Below, one piece after another: positions 17,830-30,290 of a stretch of DNA of 64,000 bases; the stretch's first letter is position 1; the number at the start of each line of letters is the position of its first letter. The stretch comes from Pholis gunnellus. Lineage: Eukaryota; Chordata; Actinopteri; Perciformes; Pholidae. The DNA lies in NCBI GenBank assembly GCA_910591455.2, contig OU342806.1, positions 21,208,535 to 21,272,534 of the forward strand. The letters are read 5' to 3'. The notes below the pieces were generated by a model. That model had not been told where the DNA came from, searched no databases, and saw only the letters and a list, made by a program, of their open reading frames with translations. A program made the translations under genes and the position numbers.

Positions 17830-18420
17830 TTACCAAAGCGCAAACAAATCGCTGAAGTGGCAACAGAATGAGATACACCAGACTCTCCAAAATTGTCTTC
17901 TTTGAAAGTAACAGATTGATTGTTAATTAAAATCCAACAGGTTTCCTCGGATGCCAAAGTGTCCGTCAGACAGGAGCTCATCAGCGCCTCTGAAAACTTA
18001 CCCAGCTTTCACTGTCGAAACGCACAACGCCTCATTCATTGGAGGCTGGACGACGTTTTACGCACCACTAAAGGAATTTAGATTTTTGTCCATAAGTGAA
18101 ATAAAAACAATACGGTACAGTACAATAGCCTACAATGTCACCCAAGGCAAGACGCGTGCCAAAAAAACGTGTCGTCAATTTCCTCCTGACCTTAAAAGCG
18201 CGTAAATCTTGGATGAAGGAGCCAGGAATCTGTGACTGCGTCCCTGCGGCTGTCACATCCAGTAATGATGATAATCACAGGAGTCACGACGCGTGTCCAG
18301 TGCTGAAATGTGCGCCTGGTGGGAGAGCGTGGACACCGGGAGACACTTGATCGCCCTTCCCGTCGACCTCACGTTAGACGCTGTTCCTCTGAAGCCTGAG
18401 GTGAGTTCAAGTCTTTTTTT
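17830..18420. promoter_or_regulatory. CpG-richer upstream region of the membrane-protein gene
   Basis: CpG dinucleotides are more frequent than in neighbouring DNA (for example acgacg, gacgcg, cgcgta, cgtcgac). It includes ATTGG at 18,038-18,042, a CCAAT box on the minus strand. Likely promoter of the minus-strand gene. A plus-strand consensus donor (GAG|GTGAGT at 18,401) raises the possibility of divergent transcription. No TATA box or start site is evident. Confidence 0.4.
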
Positions 18421-18964
18421 GATGACGATGACTGTTGATGTGATTTCGAATGAGCCCCAGTGGAGCCAGCTTAACGAAATGGCGCTTTGTGATCGGAACT
18501 TGCACAAAAGTTCAAACTATAGAACAATAAAAATGTGCACAATGTATGAAAAGGAAGGGGAAAAAGTAAACTGTAAAAACAAAAACGAAAATGAAGCCAA
18601 AGACTGAATCTGAAATGTATTCAGCTTTGATGAAAAAAATATTTATCTAATCAATAAAGCAAAATAGACTGATTGGAAGGACAATTAGTAGTACCGACTT
18701 GACCTAAAGCAAACAAGATTTAGATTTATGCAGTTATATGTTATGTCCTGCTGCCGAAAAAATATATATATATTAGATATTAGGAGCAATATTAGATATT
18801 TAACCCATTTCCTTAGGTAGGTCGTCAATACTTAACCCAAATAAAGAGGACAACCAGAAGCTGGACTGCCATCTTTGTTTGGATTAAGGAGTTAAGATAA
18901 ACTTTATGGAATTTGTTGTCTTCAACCCCCCCCCCTTCAAAAAAGAAAAAGAACTGTTCAGTGA

Positions 18965-19145
18965 AAAGTCGTACCTGTAGGTGGTGCTAGAGGAAAGGTC
19001 AGGGCATCACCAAGGTTGTTAGGATTCATCCTCTGGAGATCATGAATATATGTAGAAAATGTAATGGCAATCCATGCCGTAGTTGTTGAGATATTTCATT
19101 CTGAACTAAAATGGTGGTGACCTACATTGCCATCCGTAGAGCCTC
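18965..19145 (+). repeat. Interspersed percomorph repeat (ggtggtgctaga...gtcatggcaatcc-type), copy 1
   Basis: It carries the block order ggtggtgctagaggaaag, caccaaggttgttaggattcatcctct, atggcaatccatgc, gttgttgagatatttcat, which is a widespread percomorph repeat that I recognise by pattern. A related copy is at about 30 kb. Confidence 0.65.
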
Positions 19146-20380
19146 GCCGCAGTACGTAATCATCTGTTACAGACAAAGTAGACTTTTTCTGTGTAGCTGC
19201 AATGTTCAAGTGGTACGCTGTGTATTAGGACAGTAGATCACAGTATATACGTGTCATTCACTTGTCTTTTTGATTCTGTTGTCAGGCAACTGCACAACTT
19301 TAAAATAGGGATTTGGTCATCTCACAACAGCAGAGCAATGTTGATGTTTGCCGTACAAAAAAATTAAAATTTGACTTTGAACAGAGAACAGCTGTAAAAC
19401 TATGTGAACAAACATGCTGTCAGTTATCTCTGTTATATTCCCTGCACCTCTGTGGATCCAAAGACTGTTTCTCCCCTCTCCCTCTTTTCCCGGGAGGACG
19501 AACTAGACTCAATTAAGATCACATCAGCCGTTCAAAGATCGGCTCAGAGGAAATATATTGGACTCACTGACCCTTAAATCAATCATGGCATCCAGTGAGT
19601 CACTGCGGACGCCACCGTGGCCTTCAGAAGTTCAGCTGTCACAACTGAAGAGGAAAGTTTTTTTTAAGATTTTCAACTTATTCAATCAACAGTTTCAAAG
19701 TGGAGGTCATTTTCTCTTAGCTTTATTTGTTCAGCATAATATGTGTTAACAATGCAATATAGAATAAATTAAAACAATGGTCAACTAATTATGTTCATAT
19801 TTACCATGACTCAGGAACACATTACATTAAATTGATCCATCACTATGTGAGATTAGGGGATTGTGGTGCTATAAATTCTTGCTGTGATTGGTCGAGGCAT
19901 GTCAGACTTGTATATGTAAATCTTGACGATCACATCTCTTTCATGACGTAAGGTAATCAGGGAGGAGTGGGCAGAGACAAACCAACCATGGCATCCAAAA
20001 TGTCTCAGACCACTTCCTTGATGTTAGGAAACTTCAGGCAGGAGATACCAAAATAATCGTACGTGCTCGTCTTTCTCATTCACACATTCATATGAATATG
20101 ATTTAGAGAGACTTCTCATTTCACAATTTGTATGTTGTTAGGCACTCCAGATACCCTATGCATTTGCACAAGCACTGAAAAAGTGAGTTTTTTGTGATAT
20201 GTCCCTATGAGGGATAATCCATGGCAGTGTGCGAAACACAGGGGGTTTTGGGGAGAATGAGACCCCTTGATTGACACTTGAGACCCCCTGAGGCAAGTGT
20301 GCTGTGTGTATTCTTGTGCAGAGCATAGTGGTTGTGTAGGTGTGTGAGTGGCATAGTTGTTAACGATATAAGCCTTAGTG

Positions 20381-20383
<3 letters not shown>

Positions 20384-20459
<76 letters not shown>
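20384..20459. repeat. (GT)n microsatellite
   Basis: About 38 uninterrupted GT units. Confidence 0.95.
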
Positions 20460-20461
<2 letters not shown>

Positions 20462-22274
20462 ATTCGTACACTTTGACAAGGTTGTAGTGGATTATGCCAT
20501 CATTCACTCAAACCAAGGGCCGGAGTCGAGATGCCGAGAAAAAGCAAGTGCGAGCACGTTCAACATGTGGTAGACAAGTCAGTATGCAGTCTGTTGGATT
20601 TAAAGGGTTGTATATTACTGCACAATGTGAAAGGTAACTATGAAAGTGTATCTTTCCAAAAATGTGTGCATAAAACTATACAATATAATGAATCTTAGTT
20701 TGAGGGAATCATTTATCAAACTTTTCTTTTCTCTGCACCTACAAAGCTCTGTATGATAGAGAGAGACACACTGGAGACTGTAAGGGAGAAAAGGGGTAGA
20801 AAAAGAAATTTGAACAGAGAATCCTGTCTATTCCTGTGTTAATCAGCAGGGATTGTGATGCCAGTGGAGGACACACCCCTGTGATCAAGTCCTGCTGAAT
20901 AACAAAGCATCTCAGTCTGTGCAGCTCTGGCTTATCTGGCTGCCTGATGAAAATTACCCCTCATACTGGACTCATATACTTTAATCAGATGTGAACCGAG
21001 CCAGACAAATGTTCAATTCCACCTCTTTGCCCATCCATTCTCTGTATCCTCCGAACCCCCTCCCTCCCTCCATCTATCCTGCAGGCTGAATTAAGCTCTC
21101 TCGTATCACTCTTTGCCCCTCATCCTCCCAGACGGCATGGATTGAAAGTCATTTTCTCTCCCTAAAACCATGAAGGTCACACTCTTCCTTGCTCATGTCA
21201 GATCCTGATCCTCAGAAGCCCTTAGGTGAGCTGAGTCTCAAGAAGTGGATTCACTTTCAGTGAACACTCTCCATGATCCTTATCGTGAACCCTTCGCCTT
21301 TTTGCAGGACATTTTCCATGAAATGGACGTCTTAGATCTCAGTGGATCTGACGTTTTTCTTTTTGAATTCACTATTTCAACACATGTAGCAGCGGTTTTA
21401 TGAAAACAGGTTATAACTATTAAATCTACACCAGGACACGGTATGAATAAAACACAGAGTAGGCCTTAGAGTTGAACTATCTATCCTTAAATAGTAGCTG
21501 TAAGAAATTATTTTGGATCAATTTGCTTCTTGACAAAAAAGCCTTGTACTGGAGACAGAGACAGGTCATTCATTTCAATGACCTGTGTTCATATTAATTA
21601 TAGTTAGAGTATGTGGCATTGGCCCGAGGGTGATAACTTCCCTAACAATGATATGCCTCATCCTCATAGGGTTACTCAATGGGGCTTCTATTTTGAAGGA
21701 GTGGGGCTGGATGGGGGAGAAAGACAGTAATGTCCATTAGGAGGAGTCCTAGGGAGGTTTTACCATATGGAATTTCTTCCATGATAGGCCTCATCACGAG
21801 ACTCCTGTTAAAGTACATGTTATCCTATTGGACATTTGTTTTTATGGGAGAGGGGTGTGGAGACAGTGTCAGACTGTCTGGGAGGTTATTCCTTAAAAAG
21901 GGGGTATTACAATCCCTTTGCCTCTGTGTGTCAAACTGCACTAATAAGTAAGCTCATCTCAATCACGTCTCTAGTCTGCAACCCCGTTTATAAAATATTT
22001 GTAGTGGAAAGCAGGCTCATTGCAGCCACTAATACTGATAAAACGTGATGGCTCACACATGTCTGCACTATTTCTGTTTTGTTTTGCACAGGTAGAACTT
22101 TATTTGCATTGTTCTAACAAAGTGTTTGCACATTGTATTTGTTTTTGTCTGATGGAGCAATCTGGTTTACTTGAAAGTGATTGCAATATTTCTTTATTCT
22201 ATTATTTGAAAAAGCACAGATGGAGGAGTCACAAAATGTTCAATAAAAGTTCAACATGGACCATTTTGTTACAA

Positions 22275-22353
22275 TTTTGTTGGGGCGGTGGGGCGTGAAC
22301 ATTTTTCTTCCTCCAAAGTGGGGCGTGACAGAAAAAGTTTGAGAACCACTGTG
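22275..22353 (-). mobile_element. hAT-type transposon terminus fragment
   Basis: On the minus strand the segment starts CAGTGGTTCTCAAACTTTTT, the standard terminal sequence of hAT (Charlie/Zaphod-like) elements, followed by a gtcacgcccc-type motif. The opposite end was not identified. Confidence 0.6.
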
Positions 22354-23280
22354 TTAGAGAAAGACGGTGTTTTCGATAAATACTGAAAAAGCAAACTTTC
22401 ATGGTGCTTTGAGTTGCTTCAATATAAGCACAACATATTTCACTCATTCTCTGGTTGCCAGCGGATATGTTTGGAAAACAAATTAAATGCATTGTCAGTA
22501 AACCTTTTTCGGAAATGATCAGTTTTAGTGACCAGCGTGTTCTCTGCAGACCTACTGAGAGAAGGTTGACCATAGGTTGCAGGGGCTTAGCTGGAAATGA
22601 AGTTTATATATTACTTAACGGTTTTCCCAATTACATTGTGGAAGCAAACATAATATCTGGCTGGAATATGTTCATATGTTCAATGTTTTTTGAGTTTCAT
22701 CTCCTGCACCAGACTTTGACTGGTTCACATCCTGAGTTCTGTTAGTGGTAAGGTTTATGCAACATAAGCATTTTGGTGAAGGTCAGGGAAAGATCGTAAC
22801 AATTGTTAAATGTTAATAAGCACGTTGTGTCTCAGGTCACTTCAGACCCTTTCTGTATTAAAGTTTAATAACGCTGTGATCACTGGGAGAGGATATTGTA
22901 TTACGACATTGAATATTTTGGCGTGAAATCAAATGAAATACGTTGTCAGTGAACATTTTATTGATATTTCAGTATCGCTTTTCTACGTACGTTAAATAGC
23001 ATTCCCTCGTATTGTAGAGAGCAAAGGTGCTTCACTTTTTGCTCAAAACATATTTGTTGTTGCAAATTAGGTTGATTTTTAGGAGATACTGTTGGTATTA
23101 TTCATTTCACAATGACACTTTTACAGTAATTCATCTAAATAAACCAAAAAATATATCCAACACATCTAACAAACTGCATACAAACTGGGGTCTGTTGTGG
23201 AAATTGAAAAGATGTTAGCTGACAGTCAGGCTGTGTGTGGCTGTGGAGGGATGAGGCAGGTGACATGTAGCAGTCATGTT

Positions 23281-23317
23281 CCTCCCTTCCTTCCTTCCTT
23301 CCTTCCTTCCTTCCTTC
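23281..23317. repeat. (TTCC)n microsatellite
   Basis: About nine CTTC/TTCC units in a pyrimidine-rich run. Confidence 0.9.
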
Positions 23318-23404
23318 TCTCTTCCCTTCCCTACAACTTCTTCTCTTTAGATGTTAATACCTGAGTAAAACTGATGAATGAATATTTTTGTATAAACGTA
23401 AATC

Positions 23405-23415
23405 AATATATATCC

Positions 23416-23455
<40 letters not shown>

Positions 23456-23460
23456 ATATT
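23405..23460. repeat. (TA)n-rich microsatellite
   Basis: Alternating TA with a few interruptions, about 55 bases. Confidence 0.85.
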
Positions 23461-26400
23461 TACATTTTGTAAGTTTGTCCATAATGACAATGCTTATTTG
23501 TGTCTCGGTGACAGCACATGTCGGGTCCAAACAGCTACAGGTGACACGAAATCTGGATTTCTCATGATCATGATCCTCTGACATGACGAACAATGACTGT
23601 TGCATTGCATTAATCACATGGAAGAGATCCCCTTTCAATAGGAGATTAATTTCAAAAAAGTGAATTTGTTTTTGTAGATGAAAAGTCTATTTGGTGGATT
23701 GTTTTTATCTGTGAGGTCAAGCTGCCTTTTGTGTTTCATCCCGTTTGCAGTAGTATTTTGAGTGTTCAGTACAATCTCTCCCCTCTGTCCTGCTTTTACT
23801 TTGCTGCCAGGTGGTCTTTTTATGCGGAGGACCAGCTGACATTTGGCACAGACTAACTCCCTGTTCACCTTTGAACTTTTGTATTGCTGCGAACACCTTC
23901 AACCCCATGGCAGCTGCGGCGGATGCACACGGAGGGATCAGATGAAAAGTACCAACAGAATGACCATAACTGAGTCTGAGGCTATTTCATGTTCCAGTTA
24001 TTAAATGTTCACTATCTGCAATGTGATACGTAATCCATTAAACAATGATTAAATTCAATACACAAATCTACTGAGCCAGGATATGGTTAAAATAATATCA
24101 AATGGATAAAAATGTTATATTTCATTTTTACATTACTTCAACAAGCACATGCGAAACTGCTCATTGGCATGTTCTTATTCATCTCTTAAACTTCTATTCA
24201 CCTCAAGCATTTTCTGAATTGTCCTGCTGTGATCAGTACATTCTTGAAACAGTTAAAACATCAGCTTTGAGATGCATGGGGACATGGGGATTTTATTTCA
24301 GGGACATTTTTCACCGGAAAGCGGTAACAACCAAAAAATAGCTTAATACAGGTTAAGTGACACAGCAAAGTTTATGTGCGTTTCCTCCCAGAATAGGTGG
24401 CATGGCTCTTTGAGCTGCTGGCTGCCAGTTAACAAAGTAACTACACCTCACTAGCTCGGTCACAAATGGGACTTTAACTTAACACTGTTTATTTAACACA
24501 AACCTGGTCGGGTTTCTGGTAAGGGGATCTCTTCCATGTCTGGAACAATGTATCTTCAGGCAGAGCAGGTTTTTTTAGTTGTTTTGAAGGGCGATGAAAA
24601 ATTACAGAGCAAGTTTTTTTAGTTTTAATGTTTTATATCATCAGCTGGAGGTTAAAGTTGGAGCAAAACAACATCCAAAAAAACACTTTGATTATAAAAA
24701 AGAAAATATATGAAATACGCCTGATTAAGGTCTAAAGACTTAAATAAGAAGACTTTGTATTTGTTACCATCCCCCCAAAAACGTGAAAGTACAAACATCT
24801 TTTTGTGTTTAATCCTCATATATGAAACTGTCCTTTTTTTCTGGCACTGGGTACAGAAGTGCAGGAACTAATGTTTTATTCTGGTGCTGTCTTCAGCTCG
24901 GACGTGACACCGTGCAGACACTGTTTTTTTACCTGAACATTAATGTGGATTCACCCTTTTTCCTAAATGAGTTCCCAGAGGGTTTCCCAGGACGGCAGAG
25001 CTAATTACTCTCTGTGATGAGCAATAAAGAGATGCTGTCGGTGAGCTGATGTTGGGATGCGTCTGTCCCACAGCTGAACCAGAGGCACAGCACATCTGGC
25101 ACAGGGAGTCCCCCTCAGCACGTCTAATGATCCAAACCACTTCTGTAGCACCAACAGTTTGTGTTTCCTCCAGTGGATGAGTGATTGTAGTTTCACCAGG
25201 CTCACAGGAGCAAGCATGACAAGCCTTTATGTCTTTCCAGCTTGACAGCAGGAACCAAAACAAGCACCAGACTCTATAGACTCCATTAAAAACTATGCTT
25301 TGTCAAAAAATACCACGCAAGGTCAAGATAGAATCACAAGGTTTGTCAGACAAGACAAAGCCAACAGGATAAAAGAGGCATTCTGTCTTATCGAACGATT
25401 CTGCAAAACCCCCGTGCTATGCTCAGCTCAGTCTGCGCATTGCAACCAACTGCTCCAAATAATTTGATTTAGATACTGTAATCGGTTTAAACCTGTGATG
25501 TGTTTAAAACTGTCTGGCAATTAAACTAGGGAGTAAAGTAATAATCGATGGGATTGATGATTAAAAGTCTGACAATAAGAGCTGTAAGAAAGTGTTTGGC
25601 CTGTGAAGACATGTTATTGGAACAAAGATTTGGAGGGAACGAGACAACACTGTGAAAACTGATAACATAGTAAAAGCACTTCATAAGGATTACAATGGTA
25701 ACACAAACATAGAGGTGGTGAAACGTTCTCTGACGGCTTGACATTGAGCCACAGTTGCCACAAAAGGGTCGTTTCAATTCAAACTGCTCACAAACACCTT
25801 TTTATGTGGATGTTTTTACGTCCATCTCAGTGTGGGAGAGGTGGACACACACACAGTAAAGTACGAGTGAGTGACTGCAACCTTTCTGCTCGTCTCACTG
25901 ATAGTAATGTCACTGTGATCAATACTGCGTTAATGCATTCCCCTCGCGCTCTCTCCTTCCAGTGGACTCAAAGGGTACCCGTCTCAGCCCGTTTAGCAAA
26001 GTCACTCTGGTTCTCTAGTCACCTCCGTCATGATGAATCATAAAACAGACGATCTCGCCTGTGCTGCTGCATCCGAAACATGTTGGGGGTGTTTCCCTGA
26101 CATCATAGTGTTTGGGTCAATTCACTGCAAAATTGATTTTGTTTACTTAGTTTCGTTGTATTTTGTGGTTAATAGAGACTTTCCGCTTCATTCTTAGTTT
26201 ACTACCTGAGAATGAAAAATGTACTGAATAAAACACAAGTATAGTAAAAGAAAAGTATAGAAAAAGGCTGTTCTTTCAAAAGTCAACATTTTTTGCAAAA
26301 TATATTTATTGCTTCATGCAATTTTGCTCTAGAAGAGATTCATTTTTTGATGGTCCCTCCCCTCCATCTCAGATGTGATAATGGAAACCTCTGGCAAATG

Positions 26401-27029
26401 GAATTGTTTTGAATAGCCTTTCCAGGCTGTCTTTTCCCTGATGAAACACATTCGTGTCTGCTGCTTTCCCTCCTCAGACGTCCTCGCAGGGAAAATGGTC
26501 TTTTCACAGCTTCCCCTCGATGTGTCAGAAAGATTAAATCTGCTCTGCAGAAAATTTAATTATCACAAATGGTGAGCCGGGGCTTGCACAGACAGGGCTT
26601 GCCCTGTTCACTTACAGACGGGGATTCCACGAATATCATACTGAACCACCTCAGTACATTTAGTCTGACGTTTTCTAACCAGCAGGTCGAGTCTATCATA
26701 GAGGCGAGCAGGGTTTACAGTGGATCAAACTTTAGGCTTGGACTCTTGCTCTGTCCCACAGAGTTGTGAATCACATGCTTGGATTGGTGCAATTAATTCA
26801 ATTTTGTACAAGGTTGATTCACAGAGGATTAATCCTAATGACGGGTGATTCTCTGACCTTTCCTCTTGCACCACCAGCAGTGAATATCTCAACATCTACT
26901 GTGGGTTGGTTTACAATTTGGTACAGACATTCATGGTTTCCAGATCATCTATTCCTCACCATGAAGTCAAAATTTAAATTTGAGTTTTGTATTTTGTATG
27001 ACTAAATTCCGTCAAAGCTAATGGCAACC

Positions 27030-27240
27030 TACATACTTAAGTTAACTTACGCAATATGCCGCACTTCTTTCACGCACGTAACGTAGATGAACTTGCGTAG
27101 GTTACTGAAGTTAGGTAACAAAAATACTTATTTCAAGCCAAACAATGATCTGTTCCTAAACCTAACCAAGTTATGTTTCCTAAGCCGAACCAAACTGTGA
27201 CCACTTGACACCATTAACCACGTGTTTGAAACTGAGACCG
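27030..27240 (+). repeat. Interspersed repeat (cctaaacctaaccaag-type)
   Basis: Contains ttacgcaatatgccgc, cgtaggttactgaag, tcctaaacctaaccaag and cctaagccgaacc, a pattern widespread in percomorph genomes. A fragment of the same type is at about 35.82-35.90 kb (taacccaaaccacgat, cataaacctaagcag). Confidence 0.5.
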
Positions 27241-29102
27241 TTATGTTTAGGTATGTGTGCGTTTTGATTTCTTGCCATTGGTTGGGTCACTAGTTTAGGA
27301 AACGCTCATCTGAGTTGTAATAGTGGGTAGGAACAAACGACTGATGTGGTTGTATTGGTTGGAGGACTTGTTGAAAATAAACTGCAAATAAACGCGTTTA
27401 GATATGGAACAATAACTTTGCAAGATCATCTTGAGGAGAGAGCTGAGCTGCAGGAGGAAGCAGTCAATATATTCAATTTATCACAAGATAAGGATTGTTG
27501 TTTCTCATAATGTGACCCCAACCCATTCTCCATAATGTTGCCATTCATCAGTGTTTGTAGGATAAGGACTGTTGTTGTTGTTGTTTAGCTGTTATATAAC
27601 GGTGACAGATTAATCTCACAGTAGTTTAGATTTATGTGGATGAACATCCAACCTTCCCGCGTTCGCCATCGCGTGTCATTCAGAGCGGGTTCCCTCGAGG
27701 TGAACACTGTACTCCTCTTCGTCTCCTGCCATTTACCGTCCCATCTCTGCAAAGTGATGCAGCAGAACGATGGGAGGGACTGAACCAGCGAGAGCACACA
27801 GAACGGGATGTCGGGACGGTAGAAAGCTCTGTTCAGTTATGTGGATTTACTCACAGCAATCACATTGGTTTAATGTTATTACAGTGACACTGATGGAAAT
27901 AGCTGGCAGCCTACACCAAAATGTCACTGACCTCGCATTTCGGAGTACAACTAAAATTGGATCTCTAGCTCTGTGTTGGAGCCAGAGCCTTAAATGGCAA
28001 AAATCTAGCCGACGCTAATCAACATCTTAATTTGATGCATTTGGTGTTTAGTCGGAGTGTGTCTTATTGTGTACATCGGTGTTTGTGTGGTAATGTAGAG
28101 CCGTGCACCAAAATGAGCAGAGTTAATCATCAGTTAGCTGAGTGAAATTATGCTATGAGATGAGATTTTGCCAAATACAATAGTTGCAGTAATAATTTTT
28201 TTCGGCCCTGTATTTTAAGACCAGGACTTCATTTTCTTATTATCTTGAGGTAATAAACTGAATTTTATTCCAACTACATAATTGTTCATAATGGTAACAT
28301 TACCTGTAGGTATTTCAGGGATGCTTCTTTGTCTATGACTGAGAGGGATGACTTCAGGATGAAGACTTGGATAGCGCATGAACAACAAAACCCACGAATA
28401 CCTCGAAACAGTTTTCACAAAATGAAATATTTAAATTACGTCATAATCTATGAAAAATGGGCCTAAAAACAAACATGAGTATCACTGTAAATCCTGAAAT
28501 TATACATTATTTTAAAGAAATTATTTTAATAAAAAGAATTGCTAATATCAACAATGTTTACACTAGTTGTAGATAACACACATATGTTAAGTACAGACAT
28601 TGTATGCAGTCCTCAGCCAATGGCAGTATGTTCCGTGTTGTGACTGAATTTCAAAGCATTTATATTTTGCCTCAACTTGTTTGCATGAATTTTCAAACAT
28701 TTTCAAATTTTGCCTAATTTCGTGGCCTCCAGAGTGAACCCATGTCCACATGAATCTTTAATTTGGCTTTGTATGAAATGGACTGATAAGATGTACTTTT
28801 TACTTTGAAACTTACCCTAAGAAAAAGGAGGGTATAACATGGAGACATATCTGTTCTCAACATCCCCATTCTTTTGTTTTAAAGGGGAGGCTGCTGTGAG
28901 TAAGACGGAGGATATTGATAGTGATGGAGTCAGCCGTCAGGGTTTGGCAGGGCCGGGGAGCCCTATCTCACTCTGACAAGGTCTTAAATGTCTGCTTGTC
29001 CAAAGGTTGTGGATTCAATTTCCCTCCTCTCCAATTCTACAGGGGACAAACCACAACCAACAGCACCACCGATTCCAATCTAACTGAGGGACTTTTACAA
29101 TC

Positions 29103-29103
<1 letters not shown>

Positions 29104-29135
<32 letters not shown>
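29104..29135. repeat. (GT)n microsatellite
   Basis: About 16 GT units. Confidence 0.9.
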
Positions 29136-29138
<3 letters not shown>

Positions 29139-29829
29139 TCCAGTACAAAAGTGAAAATAGTTATGAATTAGTAAAAAGAACAACAAATAAAACACAGATG
29201 GAAAAAGTTAAGTTATGTAAACAGAGTCATGCTCTATGTCAGTTTTTGTTGTGAAAGATAAAAAAAAAAAGCTATTATGAGTCAATTGTTTATGTGCACC
29301 TTTAAAATGGTATTCTAATGGCAAGTGTTTGTCTTTAGAAAAAAGAGACAATCCCAGTAAATTGACAATGATATCCAAAAAAAGGAAAGCAGCTAATGCC
29401 CATAATTTCACTTAAGCTGGTGTAGGAGCCAATAATTATGTCTATGTATTTATCTCTGTTTATTTGCAGCCTATATAAAATGCAGCTTTTAACAACTAGA
29501 GACCATCTTGCTATGGGATCACACGTTGTGACATCATCGCAGTGACAAAATCTGTCCAAAGACAGACATAAGAACACCTGTCAAAACCGCCTATGTGGTA
29601 GTTCCTCCACTAAGTGTCTCTAGGACAACAACTTGCAATGATGACTCACTCGGTGAAAACACCAGCGTACTGTCGCAGCTGGTTAGGTGTAGTGACAGCA
29701 AATTATAACGAAAAACAAACAACAAACCAAAAGAGAAAAAAATGGAAATAAAATAAATCAAAAACTAAATAAACTCAGTATTATCAAGATATTTGCCAAC
29801 AGAAAATGACAAAACTAAGAGTCTGACAT

Positions 29830-30290
29830 TCATGCTACTAGCTCTGTGAAGCGATACTTGAGCAAGACAGTGCTTTTGAGCAAAATGCGAATATCAGCAT
29901 GAAAACATGAAAACATGCAAACGAGCAAACATGCTCATGATGACGATGTCAAAATGTTGCAGGTATAATTATTTCCATGTTCGCTATCTTAGCTATGCAT
30001 GTTAGCATGCTAACATTGCTAATTAGTACTAAACACAGCATTCAGCTGAGGCTGATAAGAATGTGAATAGTTTCCAGGTACTTGATCATAAACCAAAGTA
30101 GTGGACAAGTTACAATGTTGCACTGATGATGGCGCTAGAATAAAAGTGAAGGATACAAGTGAAGGAATCACCAAAGCTACTACGATTCATCCTGAGGAGA
30201 ACTCAACTTTCTGAACAAAGGTTCATGCCAATCCATCCGATGTTTGTAGAGATTTGGACGTTGCCATCCATTGAGCCACGTCGCCTAATG
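29830..30290 (+). repeat. Interspersed percomorph repeat, copy 2 (longer)
   Basis: Contains gttagcatgctaacattgct, gcatcaaacacagc-like text, cagctgaggctgataagaat, gatggcgctaga, caccaaagctactacgattc, catgccaatccatcc. Its 3' half aligns by eye with the copy at 18.97-19.15 kb. Confidence 0.7.
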
